DNA of 64,000 nt, taken from PALSA-188 sp050746185 (lineage in GTDB: Bacteria > Acidobacteriota > Terriglobia > Terriglobales > Acidobacteriaceae). The position numbers were made by a program, and so were the translations under genes. Every line of letters starts with the position of its first letter. The stretch's first letter is position 1. The notes under the pieces were generated by a model that saw only the letters and a list, made by a program, of their open reading frames with translations, had not been told where the DNA came from and made no database searches. The stretch lies in the NCBI GenBank assembly GCA_050746185.1, contig JBOGLA010000005.1:62001-126000 (forward strand), read 5' to 3'. Shown piece by piece: positions 42,223-51,841 of the stretch.

Positions 42223-43563
42223 ATGCCTGATTCCCTGATGGCCGCACGCCCAACCCAGATAAATCCAGTTGCATCCGCAGACCATGTTGGCTCCCGCCCG
42301 GTGCAGAGCTTCTCGAAAATTGTCGTAGCAATAATATTTTCCCTCCTACTGCCGCGGTTGCATGCGCAAGCTCCAAAGCCCATCACCCTTGATGAAGCCA
42401 TTGACCTGGCGATGATCCACAACCATTCCCTTAGAGCCACGCGAACTCAGATTCAACAAAACCAGGCTCTTGAGATAACAGCGAACCTGCGGCCGAATCC
42501 GACGCTGGGTTTCGATTCGCAATTCATTCCAATCTTCAGTCCTCAGGACTTTTCAATTGACAACCTGAATGTGAGCCAGCAGTTTGACGTTGGATTCGGA
42601 TACCTTTTTGAGCGCGGCCACAAGCGGCAACGCCGTTTGCAGGCAGCTAGAGATCAAACGGCGGTCACGCGAGCACAAGTTACGGATGCGGAGCGAACAT
42701 TGGCGTTCAGTGTCGGCCAGCAGTTCATCAATGTCTTACTGGCGGAATCCACGTTGCAGTTCGCAATCCAGGACTTGAAGGGGTTCAAGCAAACGGTTGA
42801 TATCAGCGAACAGCAGTACAAAGTGGGATACATCAGCGAAGCCGACTATCTCAAGATCAAGCTGCAACTGCTGCAATTTCAGACCGACGTCTCATCGGCG
42901 CAACTGGCCAGAGTACAGGCTTTGGTAGGCTTGCGGCAATTGCTGGGCTACGACGCCGTTCCTGAGGATTATGACGTGGCAGGCGAATTGGCGTATCAGC
43001 CATTAAAGGAGAACAAGGAAGACTTGCAAGCGAGGGCTCTGAGAGAACGACCGGACCTGCAAGCATCCATCCTGGGCGTGACCGCCGCCGAAAGTCAGAT
43101 CCTGCTCGCAAAGGCAAATGGCAAGCAGGATCTCAGCACCACTTATGATTTTTCCCACGTGGGCGGCCAGAACACCGCTTCGATTTTCCTTGGAATCAAC
43201 CTGCCAATCTTTGATCGAAATCAGGGGGAAATCGCCCGCACTCGCTACGCATTGACCCAGGCGCAGGAGTCGCAGCAGTCGGCCAGCGATATGGTGATGA
43301 GCGATGTGGCAGACGCATACGAAAACCTGAAGAGCAACGACCAGGTGATGCAACTGTATGTTTCGGGCTATCTCAAGCAAGCTCAGGATTCGCGGGACAT
43401 CAGCGAGTATGCTTACAAGCGAGGAGCTGCCAGCCTGCTGGATTTCCTGGACGCCGAAAGAAGTTACCGCGCCATTCAACTCAGCTACCGTCAAGAGTTA
43501 GCCTCGTACATGACTGCGATGGAACAGTTGAAAGAAGCAGTGGGAACCAGAAACTTGCCATGA
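42223..43563 (+). CDS. TolC-family outer-membrane efflux protein (CzcC-like)
   Basis: A 446-residue outer-membrane channel. A signal peptide (SKIVVAIIFSLLLPRLHAQA) is followed by the two TolC repeats: ITLDEAIDLAMIHNHSLR... and ALRERPDLQASILGVTAAES. It makes the outer exit of the RND pump with the downstream adaptor and transporter. The frame overlaps the start of the adaptor gene (ATGA). Two copies of CAATTG (in the 50 bases before the gene) might be regulatory but this is weak. Confidence 0.88.
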   Translation: MPDSLMAARPTQINPVASADHVGSRPVQSFSKIVVAIIFSLLLPRLHAQAPKPITLDEAIDLAMIHNHSLRATRTQIQQNQALEITANLRPNPTLGFDSQFIPIFSPQDFSIDNLNVSQQFDVGFGYLFERGHKRQRRLQAARDQTAVTRAQVTDAERTLAFSVGQQFINVLLAESTLQFAIQDLKGFKQTVDISEQQYKVGYISEADYLKIKLQLLQFQTDVSSAQLARVQALVGLRQLLGYDAVPEDYDVAGELAYQPLKENKEDLQARALRERPDLQASILGVTAAESQILLAKANGKQDLSTTYDFSHVGGQNTASIFLGINLPIFDRNQGEIARTRYALTQAQESQQSASDMVMSDVADAYENLKSNDQVMQLYVSGYLKQAQDSRDISEYAYKRGAASLLDFLDAERSYRAIQLSYRQELASYMTAMEQLKEAVGTRNLP

Positions 43564-44738
43564 AAACATTCCAGACGAGGAATTTCATATCGCCGCGCAG
43601 GCACGCTGCGGTCTTAACCGGCTTGCTGGGGGCCACGTTGGCGCTCGCCGGTTGCCAAGGATCAAAACCTCGAGTGCCGGCCGACACTTCCAGCGCGGGG
43701 AATAATGCGGAATTGTTTACCATCCCGCAAGATCAGATGTCCCATGTGCAGGTCATCACCGTCGAACCTACGACTCTCACCCGCACTCTGCGATTAACGG
43801 GATCGGTAGCATACAACAATTTCCGTACGACTCCGGTGATCACACAGGTCAGCGGTCCGGTCAGCCGCATTGTGGTGGTCCCTGGCCAAGAGGTGAAAAA
43901 GGGGCAGCCGATGCTTTATGTCGCCAGCCCTGACTATTCCCAGCTTCGCAGCAACTACCTGAAAGCCAAAGATGCCTACCAGTTGGCGCAGAAGTCTTAC
44001 GCACGGGCGAAAGATCTATATCAGCACAACGCGATTGCAGAGCAAAATCTGGAGCAGGCTGAATCTGCCGAAGTACAGGCCGGCGGAGACATGGCGTCAG
44101 CGGCCGCGGCCCTGAAGGTGATGGGAATTTCCGATCCCGATTCCCTGGTCAAGGCTCCTCCGTCGTTCGAGGTTCCGGTGCGGGCCCCGATCAATGGTGA
44201 AGTTGTCGAGCAACTCGTGTCCGCCGGCCAGTTTATTCAGCCGGGGAACACGCAATGCTTCACCATCTCCGACCTCAGTACGGTCTGGGTGCTGGTAAAT
44301 GTTTATCAGCAAGATTTGCCGTATGTAAGAGTCGGCGACCCGGTCACGATTCATACCGATTCATATCCCGACGTTTTTCACGGACGCATCTCGTATATTG
44401 CGGCGGCGCTGGATCCCAGCACGCGAACCCTGCAAGCGCGCATCGAAACCAGGAATCCGGGCGAGAAACTGAAAAATAATATGTTCGTCACCGCTACTGT
44501 GAACGCAGGAAGCATTAAGGACGCGATCGCGCTGCCTGATTCCGCTGTACTCCGTGACAGCGAGAATCAACCATTCGTTTATGCCAAAGTTAATTCAACC
44601 GAGTTTGGAAGACGCAGCATTACGCTGGGCGAGAATTTGGGTGGGCAAATGCAAATCGCCAGCGGGGTGAAGCCAGGCGATCAGATTGTCGGTAACGGAA
44701 GCCTGTTTCTCCAGTTCGCGAATTCGTTGCAAAGATGA
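43560..44738 (+). CDS. RND efflux periplasmic adaptor (CzcB-like)
   Basis: Membrane-fusion protein of 392 residues that links RND pump and outer channel. It is a lipoprotein: the signal ends at the lipobox ALAGC (Cys32). The barrel-sandwich part is split by an alpha hairpin (NYLKAKDAYQLAQKSYARAKDL... EQNLEQAESAEVQ), with the lipoyl motif VRAPINGEVVEQLVSAGQFIQPG and the beta-barrel domain after it. No His-rich N-terminus typical for Zn/Co/Cd CzcB is seen. A four-base overlap (ATGA) with the channel gene shows coupling. Confidence 0.9.
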   Translation: MKTFQTRNFISPRRHAAVLTGLLGATLALAGCQGSKPRVPADTSSAGNNAELFTIPQDQMSHVQVITVEPTTLTRTLRLTGSVAYNNFRTTPVITQVSGPVSRIVVVPGQEVKKGQPMLYVASPDYSQLRSNYLKAKDAYQLAQKSYARAKDLYQHNAIAEQNLEQAESAEVQAGGDMASAAAALKVMGISDPDSLVKAPPSFEVPVRAPINGEVVEQLVSAGQFIQPGNTQCFTISDLSTVWVLVNVYQQDLPYVRVGDPVTIHTDSYPDVFHGRISYIAAALDPSTRTLQARIETRNPGEKLKNNMFVTATVNAGSIKDAIALPDSAVLRDSENQPFVYAKVNSTEFGRRSITLGENLGGQMQIASGVKPGDQIVGNGSLFLQFANSLQR

Positions 44739-44928
44739 AGGGGCCAGACTATGCCAGCGATCAAATGTTTTTCTCATTGTTCAGAAAATTGTTTGCGTTC
44801 CGTTTTTTAAGATTTGTCATTCCGAGCCTATACGTCGCAAACAATGCCGCTAGCCGAGCGCGAGGAATCTGCATTGCGCTTCAAAAGTGGAGCGCCATAA
44901 GCGATCCGCAACGATTGAATACCTTCGA

Positions 44929-47900
44929 ATGATTCATCGCGTCGTCCAAGCCGCGCTGCGGCAACGGTTCCTGGTTCTAATGTTGACGACATTCGTCACC
45001 ATTGGAGGCGTTTTATCGTTTCAGCGAATGCCGGTAGATGCCTACCCAGACCTCGCTCCGCCCCAAGTCGAACTCATTACTCAGTGGCCGGACCACGCAG
45101 CCGAAGAAGTCGAGAGATTGGTAACGCTTCAACTGGAGCTCCAACTGAACGGCGTTCCCCACGTTGTAGTAATGCGGTCCATATCGCTCTACGGTTTGTC
45201 CGACGTAATACTGACGTTTACCGACAATACCGACAGCTATTTTGCGCGGCAAATTGTCTTCGAACGGCTGGCGCAGGCTACGCTGCCGTCTGGAGTCGCA
45301 CCCACCATGGCCCCGTTGTTCAGCCCGAGTGGATTGGTGTATCGGTACGTGTTGCAGAGTCCGGATCGGAGCCCGCAGGAGCTGAAGACCATTGAGGATT
45401 GGGTGATTGAGCGAGCCTACAGATCTGTTCCGGGCGTAGCCGACGATTCGGGCTTTGGCGGCACCGTGATGCAGTACCAGGTGCTGCTTGATCCGGCGCG
45501 CATTTATGGATACCACCTGACGATACCGCAAGTGACTGCCGCATTGGCGGCCAACAATGCCAATGCCGGTGGAGGGTTTTATTCGCAGGGCGGCCAATTC
45601 TACTACGTGCGAGGCATTGGCCTGCTTCGAAATACCGCAGACATTGGCGACGTTGTCGTCGGCAATAACAAGGGTATTCCTATACGCGTGCGCGATATTG
45701 GGGATGTCGTCATCGGCCACGCTCCCCGGCTGGGTGAGTTCGGATTTCAAAAGAATAACGACGCGGTTGAAGGCGTCATCCTCATGCTTCGCGGCGAACA
45801 GACGCAAAATGTTCTCAAGGGCGTCGAAGCCGAAACGAAAGAGCTAAACCAACACATCTTGCCGCCGGACGTCAAAATCCGGCCTTTTTATGATCGCAGT
45901 CAACTGGTCGAGCTAACCACCGAGACAGTCGAGAACAATCTTCTGCGCGGCATGGTGCTCGTGCTGGTGGTGCTGATTTTCTTCCTCGTGAGCTTCCGCG
46001 CCGCGGTCATTGTCGCCGTCACGATTCCCTTGTCTCTGTTGTTCGCCTTTATTGTCTTGCACGCCCATGACGTCGCCGCGAATCTGCTTTCCATTGGCGC
46101 GATTGATTTCGGAATCGTGATTGATGGCACGGTGGTGATGATGGAAAACATCTATCGTGAATTGGCGCTGCGGTCGGGACAGGAATACTCGCTGAACGAG
46201 GTTATTCTCGCGGCGGCCAAAGATGTTGATCGTCCCATTTTCTATTCGGTTGCCGTCATTCTTGCGGGATATCTGCCTATCTATGCGTTAAGCGGCCCCT
46301 CCGGAAAATTGTTCCATCCCATGGCGGAGACCATGTCATTCGCGCTGATCGGCGCGCTGATTCTCACTCTCACACTCACTCCCGTGCTGGCCTCGTACTG
46401 GTTCAAGAAAGGAATTCGCGAGAAACCCAATCGTCCCTATGAATGGATGAAGGAACAGTATGCCAAGCAATTGGATTGGGCATTAGAGCGGCCCAAACTG
46501 GTGATGATTATTTCAACTTTGATTTTTGGCACGACCCTGCTGTTGGTTCCGTTCATTGGCGGGGAATTCATGCCGCACCTCGATGAAGGCGCGCTCTGGG
46601 TGCGGGCCACGATGCCCTACACAATTTCATTCGAGGAGGCCAGCAGTATTGCCCCGCAGCTTCGCGCCATCCTGATGTCGTATCCGCAAGTCACGGTGGT
46701 CGGCTCGGAACTTGGACGTCCCGATGATGGGACCGATCACACCGGCTTTTTTAACTGCGAATTCTACGTCGGGCTGAAGCCGTACAAAGACAAGTTATGG
46801 GGCGGAGACACTCCCAATAAAGCTGCGCTGATCGAGTCCATCAATAAAAAACTTACGGCGTTTCCCGGAATCATCTTTAACTACACTCAGCCCGCCGAGG
46901 ATGCGGTGGACGAGGCCCTCACCGGATTGAAAAGCTCATTGGCGGTCAAGATTTATGGCGAGGATCTCAATGTGCTTCAGGACAAAGCGGTACAAATTAA
47001 AAACACACTCAGCCATGTTGCAGGCTTTACCAGCCTCACGGTGGTTCGCGAATTGGGGCAGCCCAGTCTCCTGATTGATGTGGACCGGGACAAGATCGCC
47101 CGCTACGGAATCAATGTGGCCGATGTCGAAGCTGTCATCTCGGCCGCAGTGGGTGGGCAGGCGGTCACGCAAGTGATCCAGGGAGAAAAGTTATTCGACC
47201 TCGTAGTCAGGATGCAGCCACAATTCCGCAGCAACGCAAGCGAAATTAGGAATTTACTGGTGGGCACACCGGATGGGCAGCAGATTCCGTTGTCGCAACT
47301 GGCTTCGATTACTCAGGGAAATGGGGCGTCTTTCATTTATCGCGAAAATAATTCCCGCTATATCGGCGTTCAGTACAGCATCGAGGGCCGGGATCTGGCG
47401 AGAGCTGTCGAGGATGGCCAGGCAGCCGTAAACAAAGCTGTGATCCTGCCTCAAGGCTACACCCTGGCATGGGGAGGCGAGTACAGCCAATTCGTCGCGG
47501 CGAGGTCTCAACTTTCGATTATTGGACCACTGGCGATCGCGCTGATTTTCATGATCCTGTTCGCCTTGTATGGAAACATCAAATTTCCTGTCAGCATCGC
47601 CCTCGGTGTGATCATGACGGAACCTGTAGGAGCCTTGGTCGCGTTGAAACTAACCCATACACCGTTCAGCGTCTCCTCCGTGTTGGGACTTTTGGCCCTT
47701 CTGGGGGTCTCCGTTGAAACGGCGGTCATTCTGGTTTCGTACATCAATAAACTCCGCCTGGAAGGAATGGACATCCAGAGTGCCACCCGTGAAGCTTCCC
47801 TGCTGCGGCTCCGCCCCATTATGATGACTGCGCTGGTTGCCTGCCTCGGTCTTCTTCCGGCCGCGCTCTCGACTGGAATTGGGTCTGATACCCAGAAGCC

Positions 47901-48012
47901 GTTCGCAATTGTCATTGTTGCCGGGCTGGTATCGCGATTATTTATCGGTTTTTTCGTTAATCCTGTCCTTTACAAATTAGTCGCGAGAGAAGGCGACGTC
48001 CTTCAAGTCTGA
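44929..48012 (+). CDS. heavy-metal efflux RND transporter (CzcA/HME family)
   Basis: Inner-membrane RND pump of 1027 residues with twelve membrane helices and two large periplasmic loops. The HME hallmark in helix 4 is present as GAIDFGIVIDGTVVMMEN (DFG..D with the proton-relay Asp). It probably exports a divalent or monovalent metal ion; the sequence suggests the HME group but the metal is not readable. ATG at 44929 is preferred; the frame is open upstream to a GTG at 44887. The gene is separated from czcB by 190 bases, not the short gap usual in czcCBA; no ORF fills it. Confidence 0.92.
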   Translation: MIHRVVQAALRQRFLVLMLTTFVTIGGVLSFQRMPVDAYPDLAPPQVELITQWPDHAAEEVERLVTLQLELQLNGVPHVVVMRSISLYGLSDVILTFTDNTDSYFARQIVFERLAQATLPSGVAPTMAPLFSPSGLVYRYVLQSPDRSPQELKTIEDWVIERAYRSVPGVADDSGFGGTVMQYQVLLDPARIYGYHLTIPQVTAALAANNANAGGGFYSQGGQFYYVRGIGLLRNTADIGDVVVGNNKGIPIRVRDIGDVVIGHAPRLGEFGFQKNNDAVEGVILMLRGEQTQNVLKGVEAETKELNQHILPPDVKIRPFYDRSQLVELTTETVENNLLRGMVLVLVVLIFFLVSFRAAVIVAVTIPLSLLFAFIVLHAHDVAANLLSIGAIDFGIVIDGTVVMMENIYRELALRSGQEYSLNEVILAAAKDVDRPIFYSVAVILAGYLPIYALSGPSGKLFHPMAETMSFALIGALILTLTLTPVLASYWFKKGIREKPNRPYEWMKEQYAKQLDWALERPKLVMIISTLIFGTTLLLVPFIGGEFMPHLDEGALWVRATMPYTISFEEASSIAPQLRAILMSYPQVTVVGSELGRPDDGTDHTGFFNCEFYVGLKPYKDKLWGGDTPNKAALIESINKKLTAFPGIIFNYTQPAEDAVDEALTGLKSSLAVKIYGEDLNVLQDKAVQIKNTLSHVAGFTSLTVVRELGQPSLLIDVDRDKIARYGINVADVEAVISAAVGGQAVTQVIQGEKLFDLVVRMQPQFRSNASEIRNLLVGTPDGQQIPLSQLASITQGNGASFIYRENNSRYIGVQYSIEGRDLARAVEDGQAAVNKAVILPQGYTLAWGGEYSQFVAARSQLSIIGPLAIALIFMILFALYGNIKFPVSIALGVIMTEPVGALVALKLTHTPFSVSSVLGLLALLGVSVETAVILVSYINKLRLEGMDIQSATREASLLRLRPIMMTALVACLGLLPAALSTGIGSDTQKPFAIVIVAGLVSRLFIGFFVNPVLYKLVAREGDVLQV

Positions 48013-48186
48013 CTCCCACCACGCGAATTTTGGGCCCGGCCAAATTCCGCGACTGGATATTCTCTCCGTTGATTGACCGGAAAGCTCAATTACAATCCTT
48101 TGCATCTATAAAGCCGGAAAACGAATCAAGATAACTCACGCGTGATGTGATCGCAGCAACTGGCGGAAAGCGAAGACTTGAGGGCG

Positions 48187-49701
48187 ATGAAGCGATTTCC
48201 AGTCGGAATAGTCACTTATGTGCTCGCGTTGAGTCTCCTCTTCCGCATTCCGGCCCAGGCGCAGATGGCCTCAAGCCCGTCGAGTGGATCGGGCTCGGCG
48301 CAACAGGGCTCGTCAACCGGCGAGACCGAATCCTACGGGGCATCTACGTCGAACGCGGCGGACCAAAGCGTGAGCGGATCGAGCCAGTCTCCTTTTTATG
48401 GAAGCGTGCCTGAGGGAAAAGCCACAGATTACGTTTTGTCTTTATCAATAAAAGATGCGGTTGAGCGTGGACTGAGAAACAATCTCGGCCTGCTCCTCGG
48501 CAGCGACAATACTTTGCAGGCGCGCGGCGAAAAATGGAAGGAACTCAGCGCTCTGCTTCCCAACGTGAACGGCGCCATTACCGAGAGCGTGGCTCAGATT
48601 GACCTGGCAGCACAAGGGCTTCGATTTTCGGCGCCCGGCATCCCCAAGATCGTCGGCCCGATCGGAATTTTTCAGGCTGACGCCAATTTCTCGCAATCCA
48701 TATTCGATCTTCATCTTATTGACCGGAACCGGGGAGCATCGGCCAATGAACGCGCAGCTCAGTTCAACTACAAGGATGCGCGAGAACTGGTTGTGCTTGC
48801 CGTCGGTAATACATATCTGGAAGCGCTTTCAGGCGCGGCCCGGGTTGAAACCGCGCAGGCCCAGGTGCAGACCGCGCAGGCACTCTACGGTAAATCTGTG
48901 GACCAGCAAAATGCCGGCGTGATCCCGGCGATAGACAGTCTTCGAGCCAGGGTGGAGTTGCAGAGCCAGCAACAACAGCTGATCGTGGCGCGAAATAACT
49001 TTGCCAAACAGAAACTGATGCTGGCGCGGGTCATAGGATTACCGCCGGGACAGGAATACATCCTGGCGGATACGGTCCCTTACGCGCCGCTTGCGCAAAT
49101 GACATTGGAGGAAGCTTTGCGCCGCGCCTACGCGTCGCGTTCGGACTATCAGGCGGCTGCGCAACGAGTACGAGGGGCCGAATATTTTCGCGATGCTGCC
49201 ACCGCGGAGCACTACCCTTCATTGAACCTCGGCGGTTATTATGGAGACGCAGGAATCCGGCCCGGCAGCTCTCATGGAGTGTTTCAAGTCGCCGCGACGT
49301 TGGAAATCCCTATCTTTGCCGGGGGACGGGCTCACGCTGATGCTCTACAAGCCGAGGCTTCTTTGCGTCAGAGCCGGCAGCAACTGGAGAACTTGAGAGG
49401 CCAGATTGATTATGAGGTACGTACGGCGCTATTGGATCTGGCTGCCGCCGCCGATCAGGTTGAGGTCGCCCGCAGTTCCGTAGATCTTTCAAGCCAGACC
49501 TTGGATCAGGCTCGGGATCGCTTTGCCGCGGGGGTGGCGGATAATCTGGAAGTGGTTCAGGCTCAGGAAACGGTGGCCGCGGCCAATGAGAATTACATTT
49601 CCAGCCTGTACGCGCACAACGTAGCCAAGATATTGCTGGCGCGAGCCATCGGTTTCGCCGAAGAAGGCGTGAAGGAATATCTACAAAGCAAGAGTAAGTG
49701 A
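48187..49701 (+). CDS. second TolC-family outer-membrane efflux protein
   Basis: A 504-residue outer-membrane channel with a signal (MKRFPVGIVTYVLALSLLFRIP...AQ), a Ser/Gly-rich linker (about residues 25-70) and two TolC repeats (LSIKDAVERGLRNNLGLLLG; MTLEEALRRAYASRSDYQAAAQ). The ATG at 48187 is chosen over a TTG nine bases upstream. It is one base before the EmrA-like gene and probably acts with it. It is only distantly similar to the channel at 42223 and so is not a simple duplicate. Confidence 0.88.
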   Translation: MKRFPVGIVTYVLALSLLFRIPAQAQMASSPSSGSGSAQQGSSTGETESYGASTSNAADQSVSGSSQSPFYGSVPEGKATDYVLSLSIKDAVERGLRNNLGLLLGSDNTLQARGEKWKELSALLPNVNGAITESVAQIDLAAQGLRFSAPGIPKIVGPIGIFQADANFSQSIFDLHLIDRNRGASANERAAQFNYKDARELVVLAVGNTYLEALSGAARVETAQAQVQTAQALYGKSVDQQNAGVIPAIDSLRARVELQSQQQQLIVARNNFAKQKLMLARVIGLPPGQEYILADTVPYAPLAQMTLEEALRRAYASRSDYQAAAQRVRGAEYFRDAATAEHYPSLNLGGYYGDAGIRPGSSHGVFQVAATLEIPIFAGGRAHADALQAEASLRQSRQQLENLRGQIDYEVRTALLDLAAAADQVEVARSSVDLSSQTLDQARDRFAAGVADNLEVVQAQETVAAANENYISSLYAHNVAKILLARAIGFAEEGVKEYLQSKSK

Positions 49702-49702
49702 T

Positions 49703-51001
49703 ATGGCGCAAAATACAGAGACCATCGAGCCAAACACTGCGGCCCGCGCCGATCAAGCCGTCGCACCGCCTCAGGTTGACAAACAACTTGACCCATTGCC
49801 GTCGTCCGATCGCGACCTGCATCGGAAGTCGTTTAATGTACACAATCCTCGGGTTCGGATGGCCGCCATTATCGGCGTCATTCTTCTCGTGGTAGCCCTG
49901 TTTTTTCTGTGGCGGTATTTCTCCAGTTATGAAAGCACGGATGACGCGCAGGTGGACGGCCATTTGAACTCGGTCAGTTCGCGGGTTTCGGGGCATGTAG
50001 AGAAATTACTCGTTCAGGACAACCAATACGTGGATGCAGGAACTCCCTTGGTTGTGATTGATCCCCGTGATTTCCAGGTCGCGGTGGATCGCGCTCAGGC
50101 AGACTACGACTCAGCCCTGGCGGCTGCGCGAGCGGCCCAGGTCAACGTTCCAATCACCTCGGTCAATAGTGGGAGCCAGATAAGCACCGCGCAGGCGGAT
50201 GTGGAGAACGCCCGCGCTGGAATTTCCGCTGCCCGCCAGCAGCGCGCGGGCGCAATCGCGCAAGTGGCGCAAGCCCAGGCTAATAATGTAAAAGCGCAAA
50301 GCGACGTCGCGCGATACAAGCTATTGGTGGACAAGCAGGAAATTTCTCAACAGCAATATGAACAGGCGATTGCCGCCGCGCAGTCGAGTGCCGCGAGTGT
50401 GGATGCGGCGCGGGACGCCGCATCGGCGGCTCAAGATCAGATAAGGCAGGCAGAAGCCCGGCTGGCGCAGGCCGAATCAAACGCTCGGGCGGCCGCCACC
50501 GGTCCTCAACAAATCGCTGTCATACGCGCCCGGGCGCAAGCCGCCGAGGCCGACGCCGAGCAAAAGAAGGCTGCACTCGAACAGGCTAAACTCAACTTGA
50601 GTTATACCAATATCGTTGCTCCCGTCAGCGGTATCGTGACGAACCGGACGGTGGAAGTGGGGCAGAACGTCCAGCTTGGGCAAGACTTGATGAAGGTTAT
50701 TAACCTCGACGACATTTGGGTTACCGCTAATTTCAAAGAGAATCAACTGCATAAAATGGTGGTGGGACAAGCGGTTACAATTCACGCGGATATCAATGAC
50801 AAGGACTACAAGGGACATCTTCAAAGTCTCTCCGGGGCGAGCGGGGCGATTACCAGCCTGCTTCCTCCGGAAAATGCCACCGGAAATTATGTGAAAGTGG
50901 TGCAACGGATTCCGGTGAAGATTACGTTTGATCCCGGCGAAACGAAGGACCACGTTTTGCGGCCCGGAATGTCGGTCGAGCCGAAGGTATGGATCCGATG
51001 A
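49703..51001 (+). CDS. HlyD/EmrA-type membrane-fusion protein
   Basis: A 432-residue adaptor with a single N-terminal membrane anchor (VRMAAIIGVILLVVALFFLW) and a cytoplasmic head of about 50 residues. The EmrA/HlyD core follows: STDDAQVDGHLNSVSSRVSGHV with the lipoyl halves, an unusually long alpha-helical hairpin with Ala/Gln-rich heptads (about 130-280), and NLSYTNIVAPVSGIVTNRTVEVGQNV. EmrA proteins work with an MFS permease (EmrB), but none is next to it; the neighbours are a TolC protein upstream and a kinase-like gene downstream. Confidence 0.88.
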   Translation: MAQNTETIEPNTAARADQAVAPPQVDKQLDPLPSSDRDLHRKSFNVHNPRVRMAAIIGVILLVVALFFLWRYFSSYESTDDAQVDGHLNSVSSRVSGHVEKLLVQDNQYVDAGTPLVVIDPRDFQVAVDRAQADYDSALAAARAAQVNVPITSVNSGSQISTAQADVENARAGISAARQQRAGAIAQVAQAQANNVKAQSDVARYKLLVDKQEISQQQYEQAIAAAQSSAASVDAARDAASAAQDQIRQAEARLAQAESNARAAATGPQQIAVIRARAQAAEADAEQKKAALEQAKLNLSYTNIVAPVSGIVTNRTVEVGQNVQLGQDLMKVINLDDIWVTANFKENQLHKMVVGQAVTIHADINDKDYKGHLQSLSGASGAITSLLPPENATGNYVKVVQRIPVKITFDPGETKDHVLRPGMSVEPKVWIR

Positions 51002-51730
51002 GTGATTCGGTCTTCTACGTTTGGCAGGAAATTAGGTAAACTCAAGTTTGGGAAAACTAACTTGTATCGAATCATAACCATTGAGCGGGAATACGGATCG
51101 GGCGGCGGCGAGATTGCTCGCGAACTTTCGCTTCGGCTAGGCTGGGCCCTCTGGGATCATGCCCTTACGGAGGAAATCGCCAGAGTCGCCAATGTAGACT
51201 GTTCGGCCGTCCAGCGCTGCGAAGAACGTGTAGACAGCACGTTTTACCGGATGGCAAAGGTGTTCTGGCGCGGCAGCAACGAGAGAAGCATGGCTCTGCC
51301 TCCATCGAACAATTTTGACGCCGATCAAATGGTCGAAATTGGGCAAAAGGTTATGGAAGACGTCGCGAATGCAGGTAAATGTGTCATCGTGGGACGCGGC
51401 GCACCGTATTTCTTGCGACAACATCCCAATGCTTTTCACGTTTTTTTGTTTGCCTGTCGCGAGGAAAAGCTTCGCAGAGTTATGGCCCTAGGAAAAACCG
51501 AGCAAGAAGCGAACGAACTTCTTGATACTGTGGACCGCGAACGGATTGCGTTCGTAAAGCACTACTTCGACGCAGACTGGCCGTCCCGATGGCTCTATCA
51601 CGTGATGATCAATACCGCCATTGGAAACGAGAGTGTCATCTCGACCATCCTGAGTACCATGAAGATTCTCGAGCAAGATTCCAAGCCGAGTTTGACCTTG
51701 GCTTGCGAACCCAGCCTCATCAAATCCTAG
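51002..51730 (+). CDS. cytidylate kinase-like protein (PF13189-type)
   Basis: A 242-residue P-loop kinase-like protein. The core YRIITIEREYGSGGGEIAREL carries a shortened P-loop (GSGGGEIA) as in the cytidylate-kinase-like family PF13189, and GKCVIVGRGAPYFL, LRRVMALGKTEQEA follow. No substrate is established for this family; its members often lie next to membrane transport genes. The GTG at 51002 abuts the emrA-like stop; a TTG at 51062 directly before YRIITIEREYG would match the usual start, so the true start is uncertain and the first 20 residues may not exist. Confidence 0.8.
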   Translation: MIRSSTFGRKLGKLKFGKTNLYRIITIEREYGSGGGEIARELSLRLGWALWDHALTEEIARVANVDCSAVQRCEERVDSTFYRMAKVFWRGSNERSMALPPSNNFDADQMVEIGQKVMEDVANAGKCVIVGRGAPYFLRQHPNAFHVFLFACREEKLRRVMALGKTEQEANELLDTVDRERIAFVKHYFDADWPSRWLYHVMINTAIGNESVISTILSTMKILEQDSKPSLTLACEPSLIKS

Positions 51731-51841
51731 CCGCTTCCCTCTGTCCGCTTACAAGATAGATACCTCACGCTCACAAAATTCAACGGTACGCACTTCGGCA
51801 CAGATACTCTTTGAGTGTAAGTACGACTCGCTTACGGCTCC

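Noticed and set aside
45013..45807. Open frame of 264 codons opposite the CzcA-type pump
   Set aside because: A shadow of the well-supported RND gene; basic, His-rich composition without motif.
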